Of a DNA stretch of 40,000 bases, positions 13,401-18,091 are shown in pieces. The stretch comes from Symbiodinium natans. Taxonomy: Eukaryota > Sar > Dinophyceae > Suessiales > Symbiodiniaceae. The notes under the pieces are model-generated. The model saw only the letters and a list, made by a program, of their open reading frames with translations, did not search any database and was not told where the DNA came from. Position 1 is the stretch's first letter; each line of letters starts with the position of its first letter. The stretch covers positions 310,688 to 350,687 of the forward strand of contig CAJNDS010002484.1 in NCBI GenBank assembly GCA_905221605.1. The letters are read 5' to 3'. Made by a program: the position numbers and the translations under genes.

Positions 13401-16400
13401 GGCCCGGAGGTCTTCCGAGGCCACTGCCGTGTACATAGAGCTCGGTAGGCCCTTGCGCTTCAGGGTTTAGGGTTTAGGGTTTAGGGTTCAGGGTTTAGGG
13501 TGCAGGGCTTGGTGGTTAGGGTTTGGGGTTTGGGGTTTAGGTTGTTTGTTTATCTGGGTTTAGGGGTTTGGGGCGACGTGGCACCCGAGAATTTTCGAGA
13601 TCCCCCTGAGTGCGGGTGAGCAGCCTTGGCTGCACAGAGTTTTCTGCCCTCATCCGCGGCCTGCAGGGTGGGAACCTCCCTGGACCTTAAACCCTACACC
13701 CCTGAACCCTAGAAACCCTGAACCATAAATCGCCGGAACCCGTAAACCCTACATCCTAAACCCTAAACCCTTAACCCCAAACGCTTTAGTCGGAGCCCAC
13801 TCCGGGCCGCCCACCCTGGTTGACGTCGTGGTGTCCGGCAACAAGCCGAGATTAAAAAGCCTGAGGCTCGACACTTTACTTGAAGGTTCATGGGTAGTTA
13901 TAAGTGGGGTTGGACAAGGTTATAACCAGTTGTAGGTATAGTCACTCTACTTACAACCCCCACTTTTAACTACCCATGAACCTTCAAGTCGGGTTTAGGG
14001 TTGAGGGTTTGAGAAGTTCCCTCCCCCCCCAAAAAAAAAACCTAAGCCCGAACCCTAAACAGGTCAGCTCTTAGCGCCTCAACTGACCTTCCGCAAACGC
14101 AAGTCTCGGCAACCCTTTCGCAAAACGGAGATCGCCAACCCAAGTCCCTTTGGCACTTTTGACCTTGCAGGCCAAACGTGTCAAGCACATATATACAAGC
14201 CTTTTGCGGTTTGGGGTGTGACGTCCCTGTCGTTCTCTGGTTTGATGTGAAAGAGCTTCCAATTTAGGGTTAGGGTTTAGGGTTTAGGGTTTCGGGTTTA
14301 GGGTTTAGGGTTTAGGGCTTAGGGCTTAGGGTTTAGGGTTTAGGGTTTAGGGTTTAGGGTTTAGGTTTCAAGCCTCCAGCCCCTGAGGGTTGTGAGTGGG
14401 CGGTCTTGAGGTGGGCAGGTCTGCAGACCAAGCTTGAAACCCGAACTCCTACCATCTGTAAGCCGTGAAACTGAAAAACTTACCCCTAAACCCTAAACCC
14501 GAAACCCTAAACCCTAAACCCTAAGCCCTAAACCCTACTCACTCTTGCCCTCTATAAGCCCCCAAAACCCCGTGCCTTTCTTGCCCCGCACCAGGAGCGC
14601 GTCTTTGGTGGAGGACATGCGGGCGGCCATCCACCTGGAAGGTCCCAGGCGCCCTACCGCGCTGTGTTTTGTTCTTTTTTTGGGGGGGTTTAGGGTTTAG
14701 GATTTAGGGTTTAGGGTTTAGGATTTAGGGTTTAGTAGGGAGGGTTTTGGGCTTGAGCGTTTCAAGCTGTAGGGACTAAGGAAAGTTGGGGACCCAAGTT
14801 GTTCGCTTTTTAAGCGCCGAAAGCTCTTGGGGATGGTTCTTGGCGACAGTCTTCATGGTGGTGGTGGGGAGTTCGAGATTAGGACAGATTGGGAAGGGTC
14901 GCACCTGGAAACTGTAGGCTGGGAGTTTGCCTTGAGGCGACCTCGGTTTTTTTCGACCCCCAGTGTCCTTTTTGGCCCCAGAGGAGTATGTCCGATGCTT
15001 TCAAGTCACGCCGGAGGAAGGCCTGAATTTTAGGGTTTAGGGATTCTAGGGGCGCTGGGGGCTCTTGGGAGGTTGAGAAGTTTCTGGATTCTTTTTAGAG
15101 GCTTGCATCTTTACGCCTAAGCGCTTCTCTGGGTTTCAGGGTGTTGGCTCAGGGCCGAGCTTCCTGGCTTTCAGGGGTTTGTCGTGCTACCGTTCATCTG
15201 TCAATGTAGGGTCGAATAATTGCTGCCAGTATGGTTCCTATGTAATCACACTACAAGAACCTCCCCAAAACCATGTTCTAATTATTGTGGCTAAACCCTA
15301 AACCCTAAACCCTAAACCCTAAACCCTAAAAACCCTAAAAACCCTAAACCCTAAACCCGAAGCCCGAAGCCCTAAGCCCTAAGCCCTAAGCCCTAAGCCC
15401 TAAGCCCTCAGCCCTAAACCCTAAACCCTAAACCCTAAACCCTAAACCCTAAACCCTAAACCCTAAACCCTAAACCCTAAACCCTAAACCCTAAACCCTA
15501 AACCCTAAACCCTAAACCCTAAACCCAATCAAAAGGTCGCGAGCTCCAGATGGCCGATTTCAGGGTCTCAAGGTTGCCCTTGGGCCCCAAGCCTTAGACG
15601 CGGAACCCTAAACTTTGGGATGTTCTCCCACTTAGACTAACAGTCCTGGATGGGGATGATACTACCCCCTGTGATTAAGGACCCTGAATGGGGATGATAG
15701 TACCCCCCTCTGATGAAGGACTGTTAGCATAAGGGGGGACCCAACCTCAACTCTTCAACTCGACAAGCTCCAGAGCTCCAAGCCTCAACACCCTTGGCCA
15801 CCAAACTCCTCAGGCCGCACACCCTAGGGTTTAGGGTTTAGGGTTTAGGGTTTAGGTTTAGGGTTTATCCTAACTTGCCCCTGTCACGTGTGAGACCCAA
15901 AAAAAGCCTCCGGGTGGGTCTCAACTCGCTCCCAACATCCGTGGACCGTGGCTTCAGGCTTCGTGTTGACCTCGGACCCTCTCAGCTGAGTAGGGTTGCG
16001 GGCCTCGTGGGCACAGGGTTTTAGCTCAACTGAGTATGTCTCTGAGAGTTGAGGGTTTGGTGTCTTGGGTCTTCCTGTCTCGAGTCCCACAGAGGAGAAG
16101 CTGCCACTGGCAAGGAGGGAAGGAACGAACACACTAAAGGTGGTCCCTCAGAATATCTCAGAATGCAGGTAGCCAGGAAGTCTCACGCTAGTCGTGGAAG
16201 ACGCTCTGAGCAGGTTCATGGGTTTACGTTTCAGGATGTGCCGCTTTGGGGTCTCATGGAGGTCTAGGGTTTGCGGTTTGGGCTGTGGGAGTGATTTTCA
16301 GTATATGGAGCTTAAAGCCGTATGGGTGTCCAAGGAATGCAAACGCGAGGACGCACGAGGCAAGTTCACCGCGTAGAGAACGCACGCCGCGCGCAACACG

Positions 16401-18091
16401 ATTCGGTGAACTCGCAAAAAGAAGCATTCTCTGTTTTGATCTCGAGCGTCAGCAGCAATTAAGTTGGGAACGTGATTATTGAGCTGTTTGCACAGTCCTG
16501 ATGTGCCTAGTAGCACCTGCACCTGTCACACTCACGTGCGCACACACAAGTGCAAAGACTGTGTCAAGTATGGCGAGCTGGTTTCCTTCCCTGCGGGACA
16601 GCAAGTCACAAAACGCAAGCACCGCATGTGAAGCCAGCGGCAGGCGGCACATGACATGAAGACTGCTTCTGCCAAGAAACTCACGAAACAGTGCCGAAAC
16701 GCTGGATTCCGACTGCAGCCGCCGCTGCGCCGCCCTGACCAACGGTGCCAAAATGCAAGGCTTCTGCAACTGCATGCGCCGCACGCCCCACCGCAACGAA
16801 TTCCGCAACTACAACTCCTATGCAAATCCGAAAACCATGCCCAAGCGCAGGCTTCCGCAACTAAGGCCGCCAGAATTACGTATGCCAGAACCTAGGCTTC
16901 CGAAGCTGCAGCGCGACCCTCACAAGCGATGGTGGCACTCAAGGCTTCTGCCACAGCGGCCGCTGCACGACGCACCGACGCGATGCCAATCTTCGGCAAC
17001 GATTCCACCTCTATACACGGGAGCCCTTCTCAAAACTTTTGGCGTGGTTGCGGCTGGTGCTCTTCCCATGGCGTCCGTAGCTAGCTCTTCTTTCAAATCT
17101 GCAGCTTTGCCAGATCCTCCCGGAGCGCAGGTATGGCTCCCTTCACGCTCAAAGCCTTGAGATCTAAACCCTGAAAGGCCTGAACCCTAAATGGCAACCC
17201 TCAAGCCCTAAACCCCTAAATGGTAATTGATGCTGAAGCTCTACAGCCCGAACGGACAAACCTAGAACCCTAGACACCCCAAAGCCCTCAAAGCCTGAAA
17301 CCCTACATGGGAACCCTACAACCCTACAGCCCTAACTGAGAACCCTAAAGCCCCGGAACCCGAAAACCCTCGGCCCTCAAAGCCCACATGCCGAGCCCGC
17401 CCCCCCCCCCGCCCTAAAGCTCTTTTAGGGTTCAGGGTTTAGGGTTTAGGGTTCAGGGTTAGGGTTTAGAGTTTAGGGTTTAGGGTTTAGGGTTTCAAGG
17501 GTTTAGGGTTTAGGGTTTAGGGTTTAGGGTTTAGGGTTTAGGGTTTAGGGTTTAGGGTTTAGGGTCATGGAAGCAGCTGTTTTTGGACACCAACCTCTGC
17601 CAGTTATAAGCTTCCCCCATGGAGGCCTAAGCCCCCAAGCCCTAAGCCCCAAACCCCTAAACCCTAAACCCTAAACCCTAAACCCTAAACCCTAAACCCT
17701 AAACCCGGCACCCCTTGCTTAAGGGAGTAGGGGCCCTGTTGACAAACAAGCTGGTGGGAAGGTTGGGAAGGTACCCCTGGGCCTAGATGCGGTTTAGGGT
17801 TTAGGGTTTAGGGTTTAGGGTTTAGGTCCCCGTATCCCCCCCTTGAAGAGGAGCCGTACTTAGGCGACGGGCTGAAGTTCAACAAATTGGGTGCCCTCAT
17901 TTCGTAGGAATCAATGGTAAACGTTCTCCTTGTGGTTTCCTTGTTGTGGGTGAATCAAGTTGGAAGCATTTGACGTGGTTGAAGTCCGGAATTCCGGCCT
18001 CTGCAAAGAGGCTTCTGCTGTGTACTTGAGGAAGATGACTGAAGATATGCAAAAGAGGTGTCCCCAAGCCCCGAAGTCAAAAGGAACCTAA
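348..18091 (+). CDS. Gene A: multi-exon Tudor-like / Arf-GAP-like protein (gene-level span, about 33 exons)
   Basis: About 33 short exons can be chained on the + strand, most joined in matching phase. In order they give: a helical N-terminal stretch, a Tudor-like barrel (exons near 2494 and 2987, DGNYYDATIHTVLPDG then SVVVNWLRP), an Arf-GAP-like zinc finger (exons near 5625, 6175 and 6440, CVDCG...WASISFGTYVCAKC), then helical, Lys/Glu-rich and Ala/Ser-rich pieces that I do not recognise. Tudor folds usually bind methylated Lys or Arg; Arf-GAPs stimulate GTP hydrolysis by Arf GTPases at membranes. Whether this protein does either is not shown. No start codon is seen, so the gene probably begins upstream of the window. 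The end at TAA 18089-18091 is tentative; a single transcript continuing into gene B cannot be excluded. Confidence 0.5.
414..862. other. Intron sequence with no recognised gene
   Basis: Apart from a short TTTAGGG array and G-rich decay products of it, the stretch is unique sequence. Both strands carry open frames (a 207-codon one on the minus strand), but codon use and composition do not support a protein. The frame ALVVAPSGVVNAAQAWETM on + near 715-770 could be a decayed exon. Confidence 0.4.
421..460 (+). repeat. TTTAGGG telomere-like array
   Basis: Five units directly after the exon at 348, in inverted orientation to the array at 176-327. Confidence 0.95.
863..903 (+). CDS. Gene A short exon (41 nt)
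   Basis: Lies between acceptor TTGAAG at 862 and donor AG|GTGCGG at 904. The frame VAAEAVYGAFEEN is strongly GC3-biased and continues the previous helix. It ends in phase 2, matching the next exon. Confidence 0.5.
904..1438. other. Intron with a possible decayed exon and CCCTAAA array
   Basis: Positions 1027-1150 read DEAAHAWQAAVRACSESALP and onward in one frame without clear splice sites; it may be a missed exon or a pseudo-exon. Positions 1285-1345 resemble family D. CCCTAAA array at 1364-1430. Confidence 0.35.
1364..1430 (-). repeat. CCCTAAA telomere-like array
   Basis: About nine units ending 8 nt before the acceptor at 1438. Confidence 0.95.
1439..1476 (+). CDS. Gene A short exon (38 nt)
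   Basis: Acceptor CCCAG at 1438 and donor GAG|GTGCAG at 1477. Entered in phase 2 it reads SATSKLFQQRGCR with almost every codon ending in C or G. Another frame (APPPSSSSSAGAEVQG) is also open, but phase favours the first. Flanked by CCCTAAA before and TTTAGGG after. Confidence 0.5.
1524..1562 (+). repeat. TTTAGGG telomere-like array
   Basis: Five to six units about 50 nt after the donor at 1477, inverted relative to the array before the exon. Confidence 0.95.
1977..2093 (-). repeat. CCCTAAA telomere-like array
   Basis: Variant-rich array (CCCTGAA, CCCTAAG) ending just before the acceptor at 2098. Confidence 0.95.
2099..2145 (+). CDS. Gene A exon before the Tudor-like module
   Basis: Acceptor GCAG at 2098. 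Phase 1 entry gives APGVDSTYRALVDIVV, then a GA donor (GAGACC) at 2146 in phase 0, matching the next exon. A poly-C tract follows at 2151-2168. Confidence 0.5.
2199..2271 (-). repeat. CCCTAAA telomere-like array
   Basis: Ten nearly perfect units inside the intron 2146-2493. Confidence 0.95.
2494..2557 (+). CDS. Gene A exon: Tudor-like module, first half
   Basis: Acceptor GTAG at 2493; an in-frame TAG upstream fixes the start. The frame reads LEVRPKDGNYYDATIHTVL and ends PDG split by donor G|GTGCAG at 2558. The pattern (charged strand, DG-YY-A-I, DG turn) is typical of a Tudor barrel: a hydrophobic strand, then an aromatic pair, then a tight turn. Spliced to the next exon, it gives PDGSVVVNWLRP. 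Confidence 0.65.
2924..2984 (-). repeat. CCCTAAA telomere-like array
   Basis: Eight units running up to the acceptor TGAG at 2986. Confidence 0.95.
2987..3050 (+). CDS. Gene A exon: Tudor-like module, second half
   Basis: Acceptor TGAG at 2986, directly after a CCCTAAA array. The frame completes a Gly codon and continues SVVVNWLRPRPGHDSKDGSR, with V-V-W-x-P matching the last strand of a Tudor barrel. A GA donor at 3051 (CGGCG|GATGAA) ends in phase 2 and matches the next exon. Confidence 0.6.
3346..3450. mobile_element. Family C element, copy 1
   Basis: Shares AGGGGCCTGAAT-ATTAGAA and the end CCGACCCCTATATT with the copy at 24129. Confidence 0.65.
3530..3638 (-). repeat. CCCTAAA telomere-like array
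   Basis: Array with CCCCAAA and CCCTAGA variants, ahead of the exon at 3710. Inverted counterpart: TTTAGGG at 3268-3298. Confidence 0.95.
3710..3752 (+). CDS. Gene A exon (43 nt)
   Basis: Acceptor ATCAG at 3709; the frame reads GVGGDDTLHRILQK. A GC donor (AAG|GCCCCT) at 3753 in phase 0 leads to the phase 0 exon at 4109. A CCCTAAA array precedes it and TTTAGG-type sequence follows. Confidence 0.6.
4109..4190 (+). CDS. Gene A exon: Gly/Pro-rich linker
   Basis: Acceptor GGCAG at 4108; the frame begins ADIHFEGLGPEGPTGSEATG and continues Gly/Ser-rich. GT donor (CAGG|GTCGTT) at 4191, phase 1. Probably a flexible linker between the Tudor-like and Arf-GAP-like parts. Confidence 0.55.
4543..4617 (-). 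repeat. CCCTAAA telomere-like array
   Basis: Ten perfect units in the intron 4191-4988. Confidence 0.95.
4731..4830 (+). repeat. TTTTAGGG variant array
   Basis: About 12 units of the 8-mer GGGTTTTA, one base longer than the telomere unit, homogenised over 80 nt. It faces the CCCTAAA array at 4543-4617 in inverted orientation, opposite in order to the usual intron layout. Confidence 0.9.
4832..4958. mobile_element. Family A inverted-repeat element, copy 1
   Basis: Ends GAAGGTTCATGG-TAGTTATAAG and the reverse complement CTAACTACCCATGAACCTCC. Non-autonomous, MITE-like; no coding capacity. Confidence 0.75.
4989..5038 (+). CDS. Gene A exon: basic segment before the zinc finger
   Basis: Acceptor GGCAG at 4988; phase 1 entry gives ALSVFQRRRPKEPGCQS. 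GA donors at 5039 or 5045 are both phase 0 and join the zinc-finger exon in frame. A second frame (SVGVPATAAKGARVSIG) is open but does not match phase. Confidence 0.45.
5625..5668 (+). CDS. Gene A exon: Arf-GAP-like zinc finger, first Cys pair
   Basis: Acceptor TTCAG at 5624. The frame reads DRQCVDCGGEGSAD followed by TG of a split Trp codon. The CxxC pair and spacing fit the start of an Arf-GAP finger, whose consensus is CxDC...xxWASxxxGxxxCxxC. The donor is GC (TTG|GCCCGG) at 5669; joining to 6175 restores WASIS exactly. Confidence 0.7.
6012..6140. repeat. AG/AT/GATA microsatellite
   Basis: Runs of GA, TA and GATA in the intron of the Arf-GAP-like exons (5669-6174). Confidence 0.9.
6175..6220 (+). 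CDS. Gene A exon: Arf-GAP-like zinc finger, second Cys pair
   Basis: Acceptor CCCAG at 6174. After completing Trp the frame reads ASISFGTYVCAKCVE, giving a C-x2-C-x16-C-x2-C finger with the previous exon, as in Arf-GAPs. GC donor (GAG|GCACGC) at 6221, phase 0. A TTTAGGG array follows at 6279-6314. Confidence 0.7.
6440..6488 (+). CDS. Gene A exon: after the Arf-GAP finger
   Basis: Acceptor CGCAG at 6439; phase 0 entry gives GHTCLGPSRSLVRPAQ, which loosely follows the Arf-GAP pattern G-x-H-R-x-L-G-x-x-x-S-x-V-R-S. The catalytic Arg of true Arf-GAPs (in HR) is not clearly conserved; Cys stands there. The GC donor at 6489 (or 6495) is a choice made to match phase. Confidence 0.5.
6828..6894 (+). 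CDS. Gene A exon (helical)
   Basis: Acceptor TTGCAG at 6827; phase 1 entry gives SSDISSFLRKPRLVMLHLRQ followed by YLG. A GA donor at 6895 matches the next exon; a GC donor at 6906 is an alternative. An inverted-repeat element of family B begins at 6914. Confidence 0.5.
6914..7011. mobile_element. Family B inverted-repeat element, copy 1
   Basis: Begins AGAGCCCAATA and ends TATTGGGCTCT, with CTTAA-rich arms that pair with each other. Lies about 10 nt inside an intron and abuts a family A fragment. Confidence 0.7.
7014..7116. mobile_element. Family A element, left end missing
   Basis: The right end (TATAACTACCCACATGAACCT) is intact, but the left terminal repeat is replaced at the point where the family B copy ends. 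Confidence 0.6.
7252..7366 (+). CDS. Gene A exon (115 nt) with canonical GTAAGT donor
   Basis: Acceptor GCCAG at 7251. The frame reads QLNDGWGWTKGDLKYM, then TASASTWRKGHVVFVFPGGP and EK. Donor GTAAGTAAG at 7367, phase 0. The length and composition are convincing, but the domain is not recognised. Confidence 0.75.
7367..7462 (+). other. 96-nt intron composed mainly of a (GT)n repeat
   Basis: The intron starts GTAAGTAAG, runs into about 34 TG dinucleotides (7374-7442) and ends CGTGACCCAG. Both flanking exons are phase 0 and have strong coding character. Confidence 0.65.
7463..7522 (+). CDS. Gene A exon (60 nt)
   Basis: Acceptor ACCCAG at 7462, phase 0; the frame reads MPYILNHQMLKRPESLTGTA. 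The donor GCAAGT at 7523 is the classic GC-AG consensus. A family A inverted-repeat element starts only 9 nt into the intron. Confidence 0.65.
7532..7645. mobile_element. Family A inverted-repeat element, copy 3
   Basis: Begins ACTTGAAGGTTCATGGGTAG and ends with its reverse complement. Starts 9 nt after a GCAAGT donor. Confidence 0.75.
7895..8330 (-). repeat. CCCTAAA array with a 17-bp higher-order unit
   Basis: From about 7925 to 8215 the unit is 17 bp, CCCTAAACCCATCTAAA, repeated about 17 times with rare T-to-C changes (CATCC). Plain CCCTAAA units follow to 8330. It ends right at the acceptor at 8332. Confidence 0.95.
8333..8362 (+). CDS. Gene A short exon (30 nt)
   Basis: Acceptor CCTAG at 8332 at the very end of a 440-nt CCCTAAA-type array. 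The frame reads REFLHRANSK, phase 0, then a GC donor (AAG|GCCGCC). It continues in phase from the exon ending at 7522. Confidence 0.45.
8632..8667 (+). CDS. Gene A short exon (36 nt)
   Basis: Acceptor CGCAG at 8631; the frame YAELKALPASE is followed by a GC donor (AAAG|GCAGGC) at 8668. It ends in phase 2, which matches the next exon. Entry phase 2 does not match the exon at 8333, so an exon may be missing between them. Confidence 0.5.
9223..9307 (+). CDS. Gene A exon (85 nt, helical)
   Basis: Acceptor TTGCAG at 9222; the frame reads YATRFAEYYRRHLDALCTGA, then GPADLLET. Donor ACG|GTAGTC at 9308, phase 0. The exon has strong coding bias and is predicted to be mostly alpha helix. Function unknown. 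Confidence 0.7.
9541..9594 (+). CDS. Gene A exon, frame uncertain
   Basis: Acceptor GCGCAG at 9540 gives phase 0 LPSKPSVETARQLGTWAA with a GT donor at 9595. An alternative acceptor at 9531 opens a second frame. A homopolymer C tract lies just upstream (9494-9513). Confidence 0.4.
10040..10135 (-). repeat. CCCTAAA telomere-like array
   Basis: Thirteen units followed by a poly-C run and then the acceptor at 10165. Inverted partner after the exon: TTTAGGG at 10255-10284. Confidence 0.95.
10166..10223 (+). CDS. Gene A exon (58 nt)
   Basis: Acceptor TGCAG at 10165; the frame reads PAPANDFLSRPEAVEVAKE. GC donor (GAG|GCACCC) or GA donor three bases earlier, both phase 0. It is preceded by a CCCTAAA array plus poly-C and followed by a TTTAGGG array. 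Confidence 0.6.
10629..10674 (+). CDS. Gene A exon (46 nt)
   Basis: Acceptor GCCAG at 10628; the frame reads AVKRFEDAAKARCQA and continues the helix of the previous exon in phase. GT donor (AG|GTTTTT) at 10675, phase 1. CCCTAAA array before, long TTTAGGG array after. Confidence 0.65.
10673..11140. repeat. Imperfect segmental duplication around TTTAGGG arrays
   Basis: TTGTTCAAG-GCCGCTTACGGTG occurs at 10682 and 10917; CATGGTGTTTCTCGCGT at 10708 and 11053; TTTTGGGTCGGAGGTTTGGT at 10877 and 11097. The copies are separated by telomere-like arrays. Confidence 0.7.
10724..10865 (+). repeat. TTTAGGG telomere-like array
   Basis: About 20 units, starting 50 nt after the donor at 10675. Confidence 0.95.
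11497..11546 (+). CDS. Gene A exon (50 nt)
   Basis: Acceptor CCCAG at 11496; phase 1 entry gives VQDGQDGERTASEAYFK. Donor AAG|GTACTT at 11547, phase 0. Matches both neighbours. Confidence 0.65.
11707..12010 (-). repeat. CCCTAAA array with CCCCTAAA and CCCTAAAA blocks
   Basis: A 300-nt array in three blocks: 8-mer AAACCCCT, 8-mer AAAACCCT, then plain 7-mer, ending 30 nt before the acceptor at 12040. Block structure suggests local amplification of variants. Confidence 0.95.
12041..12079 (+). CDS. Gene A exon (39 nt or longer)
   Basis: Acceptor GCGCAG at 12040, phase 0; the frame reads RFKGGPPQASSAQ. GT donor at 12080; the frame stays open to about 12106, so a later GA or GC donor is possible. 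A long CCCTAAA array precedes it and a TTTAGGG array follows. Confidence 0.55.
12119..12230 (+). repeat. TTTAGGG telomere-like array
   Basis: About 16 units with TTCAGGG variants, 40 nt after the donor at 12080. Confidence 0.95.
12446..12518 (-). repeat. CCCTAAA telomere-like array
   Basis: Ten units before the acceptor at 12561. Confidence 0.95.
12562..12652 (+). CDS. Gene A exon (about 91 nt)
   Basis: Acceptor CTCAG at 12561 (or GGCAG at 12570). The frame reads TPCLLDPILVPLGMDKFWDK then KEAEKAQ, with a GT donor at 12653, phase 0. A charged helix follows a hydrophobic segment. CCCTAAA before, TTTAGGG after. Confidence 0.55.
12660..12752 (+). repeat. TTTAGGG telomere-like array
   Basis: Thirteen units starting 8 nt after the donor at 12653. 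Confidence 0.95.
13036..13136 (+). CDS. Gene A exon: Glu/Lys/Ala-rich (101 nt)
   Basis: Acceptor CCGCAG at 13035, phase 0. The frame reads EGEADEKKEAGDASAAQVKP then ETGSVVDPLSGAE, donor GAA|GTAAGTG at 13137. It is acidic and low in complexity, probably disordered. This exon is preceded by a TTTAGGG array, against the usual orientation. Confidence 0.7.
13376..13444 (+). CDS. Gene A exon, frame ambiguous
   Basis: Acceptor CTCAG at 13375 (or TCAG at 13351), donor CTCG|GTAGGC at 13445. Phase from the preceding exon gives WWRGREGFGPEVFRGHC with very high GC3; another frame gives GGEGARASARRSSEATAVY and fits the next exon better. The conflict is unresolved. Confidence 0.45.
13638..13667 (+). CDS. 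Gene A short exon (30 nt)
   Basis: Acceptor CACAG at 13637, donor GCAGG|GTGGGA at 13668. The frame FSALIRGLQ ends in phase 1 and joins the next exon correctly. Confidence 0.45.
13790..13847 (+). CDS. Gene A exon (58 nt)
   Basis: Acceptor TTTAG at 13789; the frame reads VGAHSGPPTLVDVVVSGNKP. The donor is GA (CC|GAGATT) at 13848, phase 2; splicing to 14595 restores Pro followed by SASLVEDM. A family A element starts 30 nt into the intron. Confidence 0.6.
13878..13989. mobile_element. Family A inverted-repeat element, copy 4
   Basis: Nearly perfect terminal repeats: ACTTGAAGGTTCATGGGTAG and CTACCCATGAACCTTCAAGT. Confidence 0.85.
14262..14368 (+). repeat. TTTAGGG telomere-like array
   Basis: Fourteen units in the intron 13848-14594, facing the CCCTAAA array at 14486-14535 in inverted orientation. 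Confidence 0.95.
14595..14641 (+). CDS. Gene A exon (47 nt)
   Basis: Acceptor ACCAG at 14594; the frame reads SASLVEDMRAAIHLE with donor GAAG|GTCCCA at 14642, phase 1. Predicted amphipathic helix. CCCTAAA array before, TTTAGGG array after. Confidence 0.65.
15293..15527 (-). repeat. CCCTAAA array with CCCTAAG block
   Basis: About 33 units; a homogeneous CCCTAAG sub-block lies at about 15366-15412. It ends 22 nt before the 23-nt microexon. Confidence 0.95.
15550..15572 (+). CDS. Gene A microexon (23 nt)
   Basis: Acceptor TCCAG at 15549 and donor CAAG|GTTGCC at 15573. Entered in phase 1 it reads DGRFQGLK and leaves in phase 0, matching both neighbours. It sits directly after the longest uninterrupted CCCTAAA array of this region. 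Confidence 0.45.
15633..15736. mobile_element. Family D element
   Basis: CTAACAGTCCTGGATGGGGA at left and CATCAGAG-type arm to GGACTGTTAG at right; the inner GATGGGGATGATA repeats twice. A decayed copy lies at 1285-1345 (AAGGACTGTTAGTGTCAGGG). Confidence 0.6.
16169..16213 (+). CDS. Gene A exon: Arg/Ser-rich (45 nt)
   Basis: Acceptor TGCAG at 16168, donor CAG|GTTCAT at 16214, phase 0 at both ends. Reads VARKSHASRGRRSEQ, basic and probably disordered. Confidence 0.55.
16660..17000 (+). repeat. Degenerate tandem repeat of about 46 bp
   Basis: A core like GCTTCTGCAACTGCAGCCGC begins near 16665, 16705, 16760, 16800, 16851, 16896, 16944 and 16989, spaced 40-54 bp. In individual units the core reads Ala-Ser-Ala-Thr-Ala in one frame, but the frame shifts between copies, so it is a decayed repeat and not an intact protein repeat. 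Confidence 0.55.
17428..17563 (+). repeat. TTTAGGG telomere-like array
   Basis: About 18 units with TTCAGGG and short variants; inverted to CCCTAAA at 17650-17706 about 90 nt downstream. Confidence 0.95.
17724..17761 (+). CDS. Gene A possible exon (38 nt)
   Basis: Acceptor TTAAG at 17723 after a CCCTAAA array; the frame reads GVGALLTNKLVG. GT donors at 17762 and 17771. A TTTAGGG array follows at 17792. Shortness makes this weak alone, but its array flanks are typical. Confidence 0.4.
17960..18091 (+). CDS. Gene A possible last exon
   Basis: Acceptor TCAAG at 17959. The frame reads LEAFDVVEVRNSGLCKEASA, then VYLRKMTEDMQKR. It either splices at GT 18058 or reads on through PQAPKSKGT to TAA at 18089-18091, which would end gene A. 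The 5' phase does not match the exon at 17724, so its acceptor is uncertain. Confidence 0.5.
   Translation: MEAFDVVEVRNSGLCKEASAVYLRKMTEDMQKRCPQAPKSKGT

Larger units (their letters stand above)
16214..17723. other. Long intron: unique sequence, 46-bp-like repeats and telomere-like arrays
   Basis: Positions 16214-17160 lack telomere-like units. Positions 16660-17000 hold about eight degenerate copies of a roughly 46-bp unit around GGCTTCTGCAACTGC. TTTAGGG at 17428-17563 and CCCTAAA at 17650-17706 face each other in inverted orientation before the exon at 17724. Long open frames here are probably fortuitous. Confidence 0.5.
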
